A stretch of DNA of 8,603 bases from Bacteroidales bacterium (GTDB lineage: Bacteria; Bacteroidota; Bacteroidia; Bacteroidales; GCA-2748055), in assembly GCA_023135025.1 (NCBI GenBank), contig JAGLTY010000068.1, forward strand, positions 1-8,603. Reading direction: 5' to 3'. Below the pieces are notes generated by a model. It did no database searches. It was given only the letters and a program-made list of their open reading frames with translations, and had not been told where the DNA came from. Shown piece by piece: positions 1-7,421 of the stretch (the first letter of the stretch is position 1; each line of letters starts with the position of its first letter). Made by a program: the position numbers and the translations under genes.

Positions 1-380
1 CAGTTTCACATGCCAACGGGATTCTATGGGTGGCCACCTACTTTGGCGTGAGCCGGTACGACGGCAACCACTGGAAGGGCTATTTTGACCATGACAGCGG
101 GTTGGCCAGTAATTTTATCAACTTCCTCAGGGCCAAAGACGATGTGGTCTACCTCTGCACCGATGATGGGCTAAGTTGTTTTAACAGCGAAGAGTGGGTT
201 AACTACAAAAAGACAGCGACGGGAGGAGAACGAATCTACTGGAAAGATGGAGAGTCTTCAACCAAAGCGGATCCCACCGGGATCGCCCACAGCTTCACCA
301 TCGGGGTAGATCTCCAGGGGGACGACACCATATGGGTTGCCACCTCCTATGGACTGAGCCGTGGTACACGTATTAACTAG
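1..380 (+). CDS. C-terminal part of a regulator-propeller (Reg_prop-like) beta-propeller protein
   Basis: The gene runs in from the left edge; its frame starts at base 3 and ends at the TAG at 378-380, giving about 125 visible residues. Three propeller-repeat cores of the 'iWvaT..GlsrfdG' type are visible: ILWVATYFGVSRYDG (bases 21-65), VYLCTDDGLSCFN, and IWVATSYGLSRG just before the end. This is the pattern of two-component regulator propeller repeats, which usually form the periplasmic sensor part of Bacteroidota hybrid kinases. Here the protein stops right after the last blade. There is no Y_Y_Y domain, membrane segment, kinase or HTH part, so it appears to be a stand-alone propeller, presumably exported and binding or scaffolding. 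A GTG at base 30 lies in frame but inside a repeat, so it is not the real start. The next gene begins 20 bases downstream, suggesting co-transcription. Ligand and function are unknown. Confidence 0.75.
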   Translation, partial: VSHANGILWVATYFGVSRYDGNHWKGYFDHDSGLASNFINFLRAKDDVVYLCTDDGLSCFNSEEWVNYKKTATGGERIYWKDGESSTKADPTGIAHSFTIGVDLQGDDTIWVATSYGLSRGTRIN

Positions 381-400
381 GATAAAGAAAATGAACCAAG

Positions 401-1696
401 ATGAGGAAACCAACACACATAACAATGCACCTTCTGCTTGCATTTACGGTAGTGCTGATCTTACTGCCGGTTCAACAGACGGCAGCACAGGACAAGGATG
501 ATAACTATGGGAAAACCCCCAGTGAGATGCTTCCATACGGAAACTACCAGGATGCATACATCTATCATTTCCACGAGCCCCAGCTATTTTTAGGGGCAGG
601 GCGTGAGAAAAAAGCTCCTTCAGGGCTTACAGAGGTACGCCTTGGCGTGCTGGCCCCATTGGCGGGTAATGTGATGGCGCCCCAGGGCAACCAATTGCTC
701 CATGGAGCCATGCTGGCAGCAGAGGAGGCCAATGCCCGTGGAGGCTACAATGGACTCCCCTTTAAAGTGATGCCCCACAATGATGTGGGTCTCTGGGGTG
801 CTGCGGCTAATGAAGTGGTCAAGATGAGCGATGAAGGGGCATGGGCCATCCTGGGTACCATCGACGATGTGAACTCCCATGTGGCCATCAGGGTTGCCCT
901 GAAACTGGAGATTCCCATGGTCAATAGTGGTGATCCCGATCCCACTTTTACTGAGACCGGAATCCCATGGGTAATCAGGGTAATCGCTGACGACCGCCAG
1001 AGCTCTTACGCCCTGGTGCACTATATCCACAGGAAAATGGAACATAAACGTGTGGCCGTTTTGCGTCCGGACAACCGCTATGGTCGGGTGGGTGTGATGG
1101 AGTTCAGAGATGCGGCCCTTCGGATCGGCTATCCCCTGGTAATGGAGATCCGCTTTGCTGATGGAGATACCAATTTTGATAAACAGCTTGAGCGCATTAA
1201 AAACTCCAATCCCGATGCCATATTGCTCTGGGGAAATGCCCTGGAAATGGGGCTGATCGTTAACCGGATCAAGGAGATGGGATTGAAACAGCCGATCTAC
1301 GCATCGGACCGTTCGGTAAATCCTCTGTTCCTGGAGGTTGCAGGAGAAAATGCCGAAGGGATTATCACCACCTGCCAGTACAATCCAAAAGCCGATTCAC
1401 CAACACTGAAAGCATTCCAGGAGAATTACAGGAAGCGCTTCGATCAGGAGCCCGATGTATTTGCCGCCCATGCCTACGATGGCATGAACCTGATCATCGA
1501 ATCGATCTACAAAGTGGGATTGAACAAGGCGCTGATCAGGGATATGTTAACCGACCTGAAGACCTTCCAGGGTTACGAAGGGGTCACAGGCGAGATTTTT
1601 CTGGATGCCTCATGGGCCGATATCGGCCCCATCTGGATGGCCGAGATCAAAGATGGGGACTATATATTCTCCCCCGCCTCATGGAAATGGAAATAA
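401..1696 (+). CDS. ABC-type periplasmic substrate-binding protein (type 1 PBP fold, LivJ-like), first copy
   Basis: This 431-residue exported protein resembles the branched-chain amino acid/amide binding proteins (Peripla_BP_6 type). Residues 1-30 look like a Sec signal peptide: basic start MRKPTH, hydrophobic LLLAFTVVLILLP, likely cleavage near TAAQ. The charged N-region favours the ATG at 401 over the in-frame ATG at 425. No lipobox cysteine is seen, so it is probably soluble in the periplasm. Residues about 31-75 form an unusual extension rich in Tyr, Phe and His before the binding domain. The domain begins with VRLGVLAPLAGN (79-90); the first lobe includes GGYNGLPFKV and LGTIDD (151-156), the hinge region MVNSGDPDP (173-181), and the second lobe begins at KRVAVLRPDNRYG (216-228). 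The ligand cannot be predicted. No permease or ATPase gene is in view, so uptake or a sensing role are both possible. It is a paralogue of the gene at 2603-3697. Confidence 0.85.
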   Translation: MRKPTHITMHLLLAFTVVLILLPVQQTAAQDKDDNYGKTPSEMLPYGNYQDAYIYHFHEPQLFLGAGREKKAPSGLTEVRLGVLAPLAGNVMAPQGNQLLHGAMLAAEEANARGGYNGLPFKVMPHNDVGLWGAAANEVVKMSDEGAWAILGTIDDVNSHVAIRVALKLEIPMVNSGDPDPTFTETGIPWVIRVIADDRQSSYALVHYIHRKMEHKRVAVLRPDNRYGRVGVMEFRDAALRIGYPLVMEIRFADGDTNFDKQLERIKNSNPDAILLWGNALEMGLIVNRIKEMGLKQPIYASDRSVNPLFLEVAGENAEGIITTCQYNPKADSPTLKAFQENYRKRFDQEPDVFAAHAYDGMNLIIESIYKVGLNKALIRDMLTDLKTFQGYEGVTGEIFLDASWADIGPIWMAEIKDGDYIFSPASWKWK

Positions 1697-1723
1697 AATA
1701 ACCATAGATAAACCGATAAAGAG

Positions 1724-2590
1724 ATGGAAACAGATTCGTGCAGTATCGAAACTTTAATCAAAACAGATGACCCCGAACTGGTCAGAAGAAGTGCCAGACC
1801 GGAGGGAACCATAGTCGATGTCAACGGCATCAGGATTGGCGGCAAGGAGATTGTGATCATGGCCGGTCCATGTGCAGTTGAGAGCGAGGAACAGCTTACC
1901 GAAACAGCCAAAAGTGTCAGGGCCGGAGGTGCCTCTATCCTGAGAGGCGGGGCATTTAAGCCGCGTACATCTCCCTACAGCTTCCAGGGTCTTGGTAAGG
2001 AGGGGCTGGAGATGCTGGAGAGGGCCAGGAACGTTACCGGCCTGTCGGTTGTCTCCGAAGTGATGGATACCCGGCAGGTGGAGACGGTAGCCAGATATGC
2101 AGATATACTGCAGATCGGTTCCCGGAACATGCAGAACTTCCCCCTTCTGAAGGAGGCGGGAAGGGCTTCAAAACCGATCCTGCTGAAAAGAGGGATGATG
2201 GCCACCATCGATGAGTACCTCAATGCAGCCGAATATCTCCTTTCGCATGGCAATACACAGGTGATCCTGTGTGAAAGGGGTATCCGGACCTTTGAATCTT
2301 CTACCCGTTACACCCTCGATCTGAATGCCATTCCCGTGCTTAAACAGCGCACCCACCTGCCTGTGCTTGTGGATCCAAGTCACGGTACAGGCATACGATC
2401 GCTGGTAGCCACCATGGCAAAGGCCTCTATTGCTGCTGGAGCCGACGGACTCCTGATGGAAGTGCACTACAAGCCCGAAGAGGCGCTGTGCGATGGTTCA
2501 CAATCGCTCTATCCTGAAGAGTTCGGGATGATGATGGAAGATCTCCGAAAAGTTGCAGTGGCTGTTGGCCGCACCATTCACGTGCTCTAA
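1724..2590 (+). CDS. aroF: 3-deoxy-7-phosphoheptulonate (DAHP) synthase, type I-beta, without N-terminal regulatory domain
   Basis: This enzyme condenses phosphoenolpyruvate and erythrose 4-phosphate to DAHP, the first step of the shikimate pathway, in the cytoplasm. The 288-residue protein has the whole TIM barrel with the family signatures: AGPCAVES (47-54), [17 protein letters not shown] (73-89), LLKRGM (153-158), CERGIRTFE (183-191), DPSHGTG (218-224) and [19 protein letters not shown] (244-262). Expected metal ligands are Cys50, His220, Glu246 and Asp257; KPRTS marks the erythrose 4-phosphate site and separates it from KDO8P synthase. Only about 40 residues precede the barrel, whereas the Thermotoga maritima-type enzyme (about 338 residues) carries a ferredoxin-like feedback domain there. 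The enzyme is therefore probably not inhibited by aromatic amino acids through that route. No chorismate mutase domain is attached. It starts 27 bases after the first binding-protein gene and ends 12 bases before the second. Confidence 0.93.
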   Translation: METDSCSIETLIKTDDPELVRRSARPEGTIVDVNGIRIGGKEIVIMAGPCAVESEEQLTETAKSVRAGGASILRGGAFKPRTSPYSFQGLGKEGLEMLERARNVTGLSVVSEVMDTRQVETVARYADILQIGSRNMQNFPLLKEAGRASKPILLKRGMMATIDEYLNAAEYLLSHGNTQVILCERGIRTFESSTRYTLDLNAIPVLKQRTHLPVLVDPSHGTGIRSLVATMAKASIAAGADGLLMEVHYKPEEALCDGSQSLYPEEFGMMMEDLRKVAVAVGRTIHVL

Positions 2591-2602
2591 AACTGCCAGG
2601 CA

Positions 2603-3697
2603 TTGACCCGGCTTAGCCTATACCTGCTTATAGTGGCACTCACTCTGCCTCTCAGAGGTGTGTCGCAAAATCAACAGCAATTACCTGCAGAATCCTCTGC
2701 CCAACCGGGAGACATCACTATTGGTCTGCTTCTCCCCGACCACACGCAAACCGGTGTGATAGCGGCGGCAGAACTTGCCATTGACCGCACCAATACGGCA
2801 GGCGGTTATATGGGCAGAGAATTCCGACTGGTAGTACGCACTGCTGAAGGATTCTGGGGTGCAGGTTCGAAAGAGTCGGTCAGCCTGGTATATGAGGACC
2901 ATGTACGTGCCATCATTGGCTCGCTGGATGGCAGAAACGGGCACCTGGCCGAGCAGGTGGCCACCAAATCGCACCTAACCTATATTGAGACATTTGCCAC
3001 TGAGCCAACCCTTTCCCAGGCTTTTGTCCCCTGGTTCATGCGGGTGGTGCCCAACGATAACCAGCAGTCAGCCACCATTCTTGATCAGATCAAAAGTGAA
3101 GGAGGCGGCACAATCGGTATCCTCTCCACTGAAGCCTACGATACCAGGTATGCTGTAAGGAGCCTTGCAAAAGCAGTCGCCGGTAAAACCGGCATGCCCC
3201 CCCAGGTGTTTGATCTGGAGACCACCACCATACACCAGAAAGAGATCATTGAGAAAATACTCAGCAGTGAGATTAAACATCTGGTGCTTCCTTTTGATGC
3301 AGCTTACCTGAAGGAGCTGATCATTTCCCTGCGACAGGTGAGACCCTCCCTTAAAATTTACGGCACCCTTCATTTTACCATGGGGATTGAAAGTCGGAAA
3401 TCAGGCTGGGATGCTTATGAAGGGGTCTATATTCTTGGCCCCCGTTTCGACAGAGAGAAATATACTTCCCTGCCCGATAGCCGTTCAGTTTATATGTACG
3501 ATGCCGTAAACCTGGTGATCAACGCCATTCAGAAGGCTGGAACGGACCGGGTGGCGATCACTGATTACATTTCTGAATCGGTTTATTCCAGAGGTATCAC
3601 AGGAAACATCTCCTTTGATGAACTTGGAAACAGGCAAGGAGCCTCCACCCTGCTCCGCATCCAAAACGGACTACCTATTTTGATTAAACACCCCTAA
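2603..3697 (+). CDS. ABC-type periplasmic substrate-binding protein, second copy (TTG start)
   Basis: This is a 364-residue exported type 1 periplasmic binding protein. No ATG is available between the preceding in-frame TAA (2588-2590) and the signal peptide, so TTG at 2603 is the best start; it yields a good signal sequence (MTRLSLYLLIVALTLPLRGVSQ). The mature domain starts at ITIGLLLPD (38-46). It shares ordered patterns with the protein at 401-1696: GGYMGREF versus GGYNGLPF, GFWGAG versus GLWGAA, AIIGSLDGRNGH versus AILGTIDDVNSH, and PWFMRVVPNDNQQS versus PWVIRVIADDRQSS. This indicates paralogy, possibly by old duplication. It lacks the aromatic N-terminal extension of the first copy, and the ligand-loop segment differs (ETFATEPT versus NSGDPDPT), so the ligands may differ. 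No lipobox is seen. Gaps of 12 bases after aroF and 9 before the sulfatase indicate one operon. Ligand unknown. Confidence 0.82.
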   Translation: MTRLSLYLLIVALTLPLRGVSQNQQQLPAESSAQPGDITIGLLLPDHTQTGVIAAAELAIDRTNTAGGYMGREFRLVVRTAEGFWGAGSKESVSLVYEDHVRAIIGSLDGRNGHLAEQVATKSHLTYIETFATEPTLSQAFVPWFMRVVPNDNQQSATILDQIKSEGGGTIGILSTEAYDTRYAVRSLAKAVAGKTGMPPQVFDLETTTIHQKEIIEKILSSEIKHLVLPFDAAYLKELIISLRQVRPSLKIYGTLHFTMGIESRKSGWDAYEGVYILGPRFDREKYTSLPDSRSVYMYDAVNLVINAIQKAGTDRVAITDYISESVYSRGITGNISFDELGNRQGASTLLRIQNGLPILIKHP

Positions 3698-3706
3698 AAC
3701 ATAAGC

Positions 3707-5248
3707 ATGCGATCCCCTAACAGGCTGTTGACCTTAATGATCTTCACACTTGGCATGATCACTCTCACTTTGAGTTGCACCCGCCATTCCGACAAAACAG
3801 CACCCCATATCATCTATATCCTGGCCGACGACATGGGATACGGAGATGTCTCAGCCATGAATCCCGAAGCCGCCTGGGAGACCAAACATATCGACCGGAT
3901 CGCCAGAGAGGGGATACGGTTTACCGATGCCCATACCGGTTCAGCAGTCTGTACCCCCACCCGCTACGGGGTGCTGACAGGGCGCTACTCCTGGCGGACC
4001 CGTCTGAAGGAGGGGGTGCTATGGAGCTGGGATGAACCCCTGATCCAACAGGGTGAGACCACTGTTGGCTCATTGTTACAAGAGAAGGGATACACCACTG
4101 CCTGTATTGGCAAGTGGCACCTGGGGCTCGGTTGGCAGTACCATGCAGAGAAACCGGATAGTGCCGATTTTGCCAAACCGGTGAGAGGCGGACCCATCAC
4201 TACAGGCTTTGACTATTTCTTTGGAATCACCGCCTCCCTGGATATCCCTCCCTATGTCTATATTGAAAATGATCGTCCCACCATGGTCCCTCTCAAATAT
4301 ACCCGGGACACCTCGGAATACGGATGGTGGAGAAGCGGGTTAACCGGTGATGATTTTGTGCATGAAGAGGTGCTTCCGGTACTTACCCAAAAGGCCGTAG
4401 CTTTTATTGATAACCATATGACCGGCAAACCGGATGATCCCTTTTTCCTCTACTTTCCCCTTCCTGCCCCTCATACACCGATTCTTCCCACCGACCAGTT
4501 CAGGGGAAAAAGCGGTACCAACCCATATGGAGATTTTGTGCTGCAGGTGGACCATACCGTAGGGCAGATCCTGCAATCGCTTGAAGCACATGGAATCGCC
4601 GATAATACACTTATCATCTTCACCAGCGACAATGGCTGTGCCCCCTCTGCCAACTTTCCGGAACTGGCCAGGCACAGCCACAACCCCAGCTATCGTTTCA
4701 GGGGACATAAGGCAGATATCTATGAGGGCGGACACCGGGTTCCGTTCGTGGCCAGGTGGCCAGGTCATATCAAACCGGGAGGAGAGAACCACCAGGTGAT
4801 CTGTCTGACCGACCTGCTGGCCACCGTAGCGGAGATCACAGGAGCGACAACCGAACCTTCAACAGGAGTAGATAGCTACTCACTGCTGTCCGCGCTGCTG
4901 GGAGAGACGGACCAACCTGTGAGGGAAGCCACAGTACACCACTCTGTCAATGGATCCTATGCCATCAGGAAAGGGCCATGGAAACTGATTCTCTGTCCAG
5001 GCTCAGGTGGATGGAGTGATCCCAGACCGGAATCACCAGGCATCGATAAGCTGCCCCCGTTCCAGCTATACAACCTGGATCAAGATATTGGAGAGACCGG
5101 GAATCTCCTGGAGCAATACCCTGAAGTTGTGGAAGAGCTAACCACATTACTGAAGCAGTATATACAAAACGGGAGAAGCACCCCCGGACCCAGACTGGAT
5201 AATGTTCCTTCGGAAAGCTGGCCCGGACTCAACTGGATGGCTGAGTAA
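3707..5248 (+). CDS. S1-family formylglycine-dependent sulfatase, probable lipoprotein
   Basis: This 513-residue type I sulfatase hydrolyses a sulfate ester outside the cytoplasmic membrane. Residues 1-23 are a signal sequence ending LTLSC; Cys24 could be lipidated, although Thr at -3 is a weak lipobox. Active-site features are visible: calcium ligands Asp41-Asp42 (LADDMGYGD), the CxPxR signature CTPTR (82-86) followed by YGVLTGRY, GKWHLG with Lys136 and His138, PAPHTP with His256, SDNG with Asp308-Asn309, and GHK with Lys335. Cys82 (codon 3950-3952) would be oxidised to formylglycine by a maturase encoded elsewhere. All core residues are present, so it should be active. The substrate, glycan or aryl sulfate, cannot be told from sequence. 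It ends the left operon and overlaps the convergent activator gene by 20 bases. It has no partner SusC/D pair in the window, unlike typical polysaccharide-utilisation sulfatases. Confidence 0.93.
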   Translation: MRSPNRLLTLMIFTLGMITLTLSCTRHSDKTAPHIIYILADDMGYGDVSAMNPEAAWETKHIDRIAREGIRFTDAHTGSAVCTPTRYGVLTGRYSWRTRLKEGVLWSWDEPLIQQGETTVGSLLQEKGYTTACIGKWHLGLGWQYHAEKPDSADFAKPVRGGPITTGFDYFFGITASLDIPPYVYIENDRPTMVPLKYTRDTSEYGWWRSGLTGDDFVHEEVLPVLTQKAVAFIDNHMTGKPDDPFFLYFPLPAPHTPILPTDQFRGKSGTNPYGDFVLQVDHTVGQILQSLEAHGIADNTLIIFTSDNGCAPSANFPELARHSHNPSYRFRGHKADIYEGGHRVPFVARWPGHIKPGGENHQVICLTDLLATVAEITGATTEPSTGVDSYSLLSALLGETDQPVREATVHHSVNGSYAIRKGPWKLILCPGSGGWSDPRPESPGIDKLPPFQLYNLDQDIGETGNLLEQYPEVVEELTTLLKQYIQNGRSTPGPRLDNVPSESWPGLNWMAE

Positions 5249-6725
5249 AAGAGAGGTTGTTCACAAAAATATCCTGGAAATCCTGCTCCGATTCCAGGTT
5301 GACATGAGTGGTGATGGCCAGAATCTCTTCAGGAACATCCATCTCTGAAAAAAGAAACATTTTGGCCCCGATCAATGCAGAATTGCCCAGTTTACGAAAA
5401 CGGTCCAGTGGAAAATCCATCATACCGGTGCGAACCATCTTCTCCAGGTTGATGTAGTTCCCAAAAGCACCGGCAATGTAGATATGGGACACCTCCTCTG
5501 AAGTAATCTTCATCTTCCGCAACAGGATCGAAATACCAGCTGCTATGGCCGCTTTGGCCAACTGGAACTCCTGGATATCTTTAGCTGTAAGTGTCACCTC
5601 TTCGGTCAACTCTATCTCTGCATCGCCTGAGATAATTTCACCGAAATCACCCAGCTCACCTCTATCCAGCAGCACTGCCACTGCATCGATCAGACCACTG
5701 CCACAAATTCCGGAAGCCGGAACATTTCCAATCACACTGCACAACATCCCCTTCATGCTATCTGCCACAGAAGAGATGGCCCCTGTGGTAGCCAGCATCC
5801 CCATGGAGATCTTTGCACCCTCAAAAGCGGGACCTGCAGCTGTGGAGGCACATAATAATTTCTCGCTGTTTCCCACCACAATCTCACCATTGGTGCCCAG
5901 GTCGACCAGAAGGGAAAACTCCTTACGGCGCCGCATCCCTGTGGCATGGATCCCTGCAAGGATATCACTTCCCACAAAGCTGCCTATGGAAGGATAGAAA
6001 CTGATACGATTACAATCAATGTTCCACTCCAGCTCTAAAGCCCTGAATTGTTTTGCACCCAGGTCGGGCGATTCAAATGGATAGAAGGAGAGTGGCCTGC
6101 TGTCGGAGCCTGCAAAAAAGTGCTGCATCACTGTATTTCCTACAATCACAATCCGGTCGATGGAGATCTCCCTTCCGCTGATCAGCTTCAGCAACATGGC
6201 GCCAATCTCCTCCCGGATCAATCTTGTCAGCATTCGTTCATTGCCTGCCATGGCCGATTCAAGCCTGGAGATCAGGTCACTTCCCCATCTCCGCTGTGGG
6301 TTCAGGGCTGTTTCAACGGCCAGCACCTTCGCTGTGGAGAGATCCACCAGCTGGGCCACCAGGGAGGTGGTCCCCAGGTCCACTGCCACACCATAGCCCC
6401 TACGGGATTCAAATGAGAAAAGGGTATCATCGGCCTGGATCATCGCCTCATACTGGCCCACCTCCAGCACCAGATCACCTTCAGCCCGACTCATGCAGGC
6501 CAATCTCCAATCCTGTGAGAGACCCAGTTCCTTCAATCTTCTCTTATGTTCCGGATCGGGAAGGATCTCCCCCTGAAGCAGCTTTACCTTGCATTTGCCA
6601 CAACTGCCTTTTCCTCCACATGGAAATTCAACGCCGAATTCATGTAGAACATCAATCAACGAAATACCTCTGGTGACAGATATCTCCTTACCCAGAGGAT
6701 GAAGTTTTATCTGAACGGTTTGCAA
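5229..6725 (-). CDS. Reductive activator of corrinoid proteins: [2Fe-2S] ferredoxin domain plus ASKHA ATPase (RACo/RamA-like)
   Basis: Proteins of this family use ATP to drive one electron uphill into an inactive Co(II) corrinoid, restoring Co(I) for methyl transfer. The 498-residue protein starts with a plant-type ferredoxin domain whose cysteines are Cys36, Cys42, Cys45 and Cys77 (C-x5-C-x2-C-x31-C). A linker of only about 20 residues leads to the ASKHA region: AVDLGTTSLVAQLVDL (114-129), NPQRRWGSDLISRLE (142-156), LLVDLGTNGEIVVGN (272-286), AGPAFEGAKISMGM (297-310), GICGSGLIDAV (339-349) and IYIAGAFGNYINLEKM (415-430). It is shorter than the roughly 600-residue RACo proteins and lacks a C-terminal cysteine cluster like that of RamA. 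TTG at 6725 is the only sensible start, as a TAA lies two codons upstream and no early ATG exists. The gene begins 3 bases after the corrinoid gene, almost certainly its partner. Confidence is high for the family, lower for the exact partner. Confidence 0.92.
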   Translation of the reverse strand: MQTVQIKLHPLGKEISVTRGISLIDVLHEFGVEFPCGGKGSCGKCKVKLLQGEILPDPEHKRRLKELGLSQDWRLACMSRAEGDLVLEVGQYEAMIQADDTLFSFESRRGYGVAVDLGTTSLVAQLVDLSTAKVLAVETALNPQRRWGSDLISRLESAMAGNERMLTRLIREEIGAMLLKLISGREISIDRIVIVGNTVMQHFFAGSDSRPLSFYPFESPDLGAKQFRALELEWNIDCNRISFYPSIGSFVGSDILAGIHATGMRRRKEFSLLVDLGTNGEIVVGNSEKLLCASTAAGPAFEGAKISMGMLATTGAISSVADSMKGMLCSVIGNVPASGICGSGLIDAVAVLLDRGELGDFGEIISGDAEIELTEEVTLTAKDIQEFQLAKAAIAAGISILLRKMKITSEEVSHIYIAGAFGNYINLEKMVRTGMMDFPLDRFRKLGNSALIGAKMFLFSEMDVPEEILAITTHVNLESEQDFQDIFVNNLSFTQPSS

Positions 6726-6728
6726 AAC

Positions 6729-7397
6729 TTACGCAACTAGCTCCTTCAGATACTCAACGGCACCCCTGGGATCGGGAGAGTAGAAGTCGGCTCCGATTTT
6801 ACTCCTGAAATCATCAGTTAACGGTGCTCCACCCACAAGAATCGTGGTATCAGGATGGGTCTCTTTGATCTTCCTTACAATCGCCTCCATATTGGCCATG
6901 GTTGTAGTTAGAAGTGCCGAAAGCCCAACCACAGCTCCGGGATTCTCTGAAACGGCCCGATTGAAGGTATCTTCATTTACATCCACACCCAGGTCAATGA
7001 TGGTCCATCCTCCACCTTCAACCATCATGGCCACAAGGTTTTTTCCTATATCGTGAAGATCCCCCTTAACAGTACCAATTATAAATGTCCCTTTGGTTTT
7101 TACATCACCACTCTGAAAAAAGGGCTTCAGATGTTGCATGGCCGCACCCATGGCTTTGGCCGACATCAGCATCTGGGGCACAAAAATTTTATTTTCCGAG
7201 AACTTCTGTCCAACCCGGTCCATGGCCGGTACCAGCGCTTCGGTCAGTAAATCTGATGGAGCGACACCATTGGCCAGCAACTGACTGGCAAGTTCATCAG
7301 CGCCATCCTGACCTTTCATCTGGGGAGGATAAGGAGAATTCTTGTCCACTTTTCCGGCTTCAACGGCTTCACTCAGTTTTGTTAATAAGGGATCCAT
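6729..7397 (-). CDS. Corrinoid (cobalamin-binding) methyl-carrier protein, MtbC/MttC/MtgC-like
   Basis: This 222-residue protein carries a methyl group on cobalamin between two methyltransferases. Residues about 1-95 form the helical cap domain (B12-binding_2 type), including FSENKIFVPQMLMSAKAMG (66-84). The Rossmann-type B12-binding domain follows, with the base-off/His-on motif GDLHDIGKNL: Asp113, His115 (codon 7053-7055, the lower cobalt ligand) and Gly118. Further B12 contacts appear as GLSALLTTTM (158-167) and VGGAPLT (188-194). Length and layout match the small stand-alone corrinoid proteins of methylamine, methanol, glycine-betaine and O-demethylase systems rather than the large subunit-fused forms. 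Which of these it belongs to cannot be settled without its methyltransferase. It is the first gene of the minus-strand operon, with the activator directly downstream, and it diverges from an AraC regulator across a 119-base gap holding likely operator DNA. No Shine-Dalgarno precedes the ATG. Confidence 0.94.
   Translation of the reverse strand: MDPLLTKLSEAVEAGKVDKNSPYPPQMKGQDGADELASQLLANGVAPSDLLTEALVPAMDRVGQKFSENKIFVPQMLMSAKAMGAAMQHLKPFFQSGDVKTKGTFIIGTVKGDLHDIGKNLVAMMVEGGGWTIIDLGVDVNEDTFNRAVSENPGAVVGLSALLTTTMANMEAIVRKIKETHPDTTILVGGAPLTDDFRSKIGADFYSPDPRGAVEYLKELVA
6741..6746 (-). promoter_or_regulatory. Possible ribosome-binding site for the TTG-started activator gene
   Basis: AAGGAG lies on the minus strand inside the last codons of the corrinoid gene, 15 bases before the TTG at 6725. 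The spacing is longer than ideal and Bacteroidota rely little on such sites, so coupling to translation of the corrinoid gene, whose stop is only 3 bases upstream, may matter more. Confidence 0.25.
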
Positions 7398-7421
7398 AAA
7401 ATTGCGTTTTTATTTATTGTA

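Noticed and set aside
620..1045. Minus-strand ORF of 141 codons
   Set aside because: It lies wholly inside the first binding-protein gene, whose translation has a clear fold; the antisense product has no recognisable motif.
1724..2590. KDO8P synthase as alternative identity for the aroF product
   Set aside because: The KPRTS motif and the Cys/His/Glu/Asp metal set fit DAHP synthase.
1724..3706. Possible fusion or readthrough of same-frame genes (aroF, second binding protein, sulfatase)
   Set aside because: Each gene ends in TAA, and the binding protein and sulfatase each begin with a complete signal peptide, so a shared frame is most simply chance.
4340..4792. Minus-strand ORF of 150 codons inside the sulfatase gene
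   Set aside because: The sulfatase has all its active-site motifs across this region; the antisense reading shows no domain.
5545..6676. Several + strand ORFs of 63-150 codons
   Set aside because: They are shadows of the activator gene, whose ASKHA and ferredoxin motifs account for the region.
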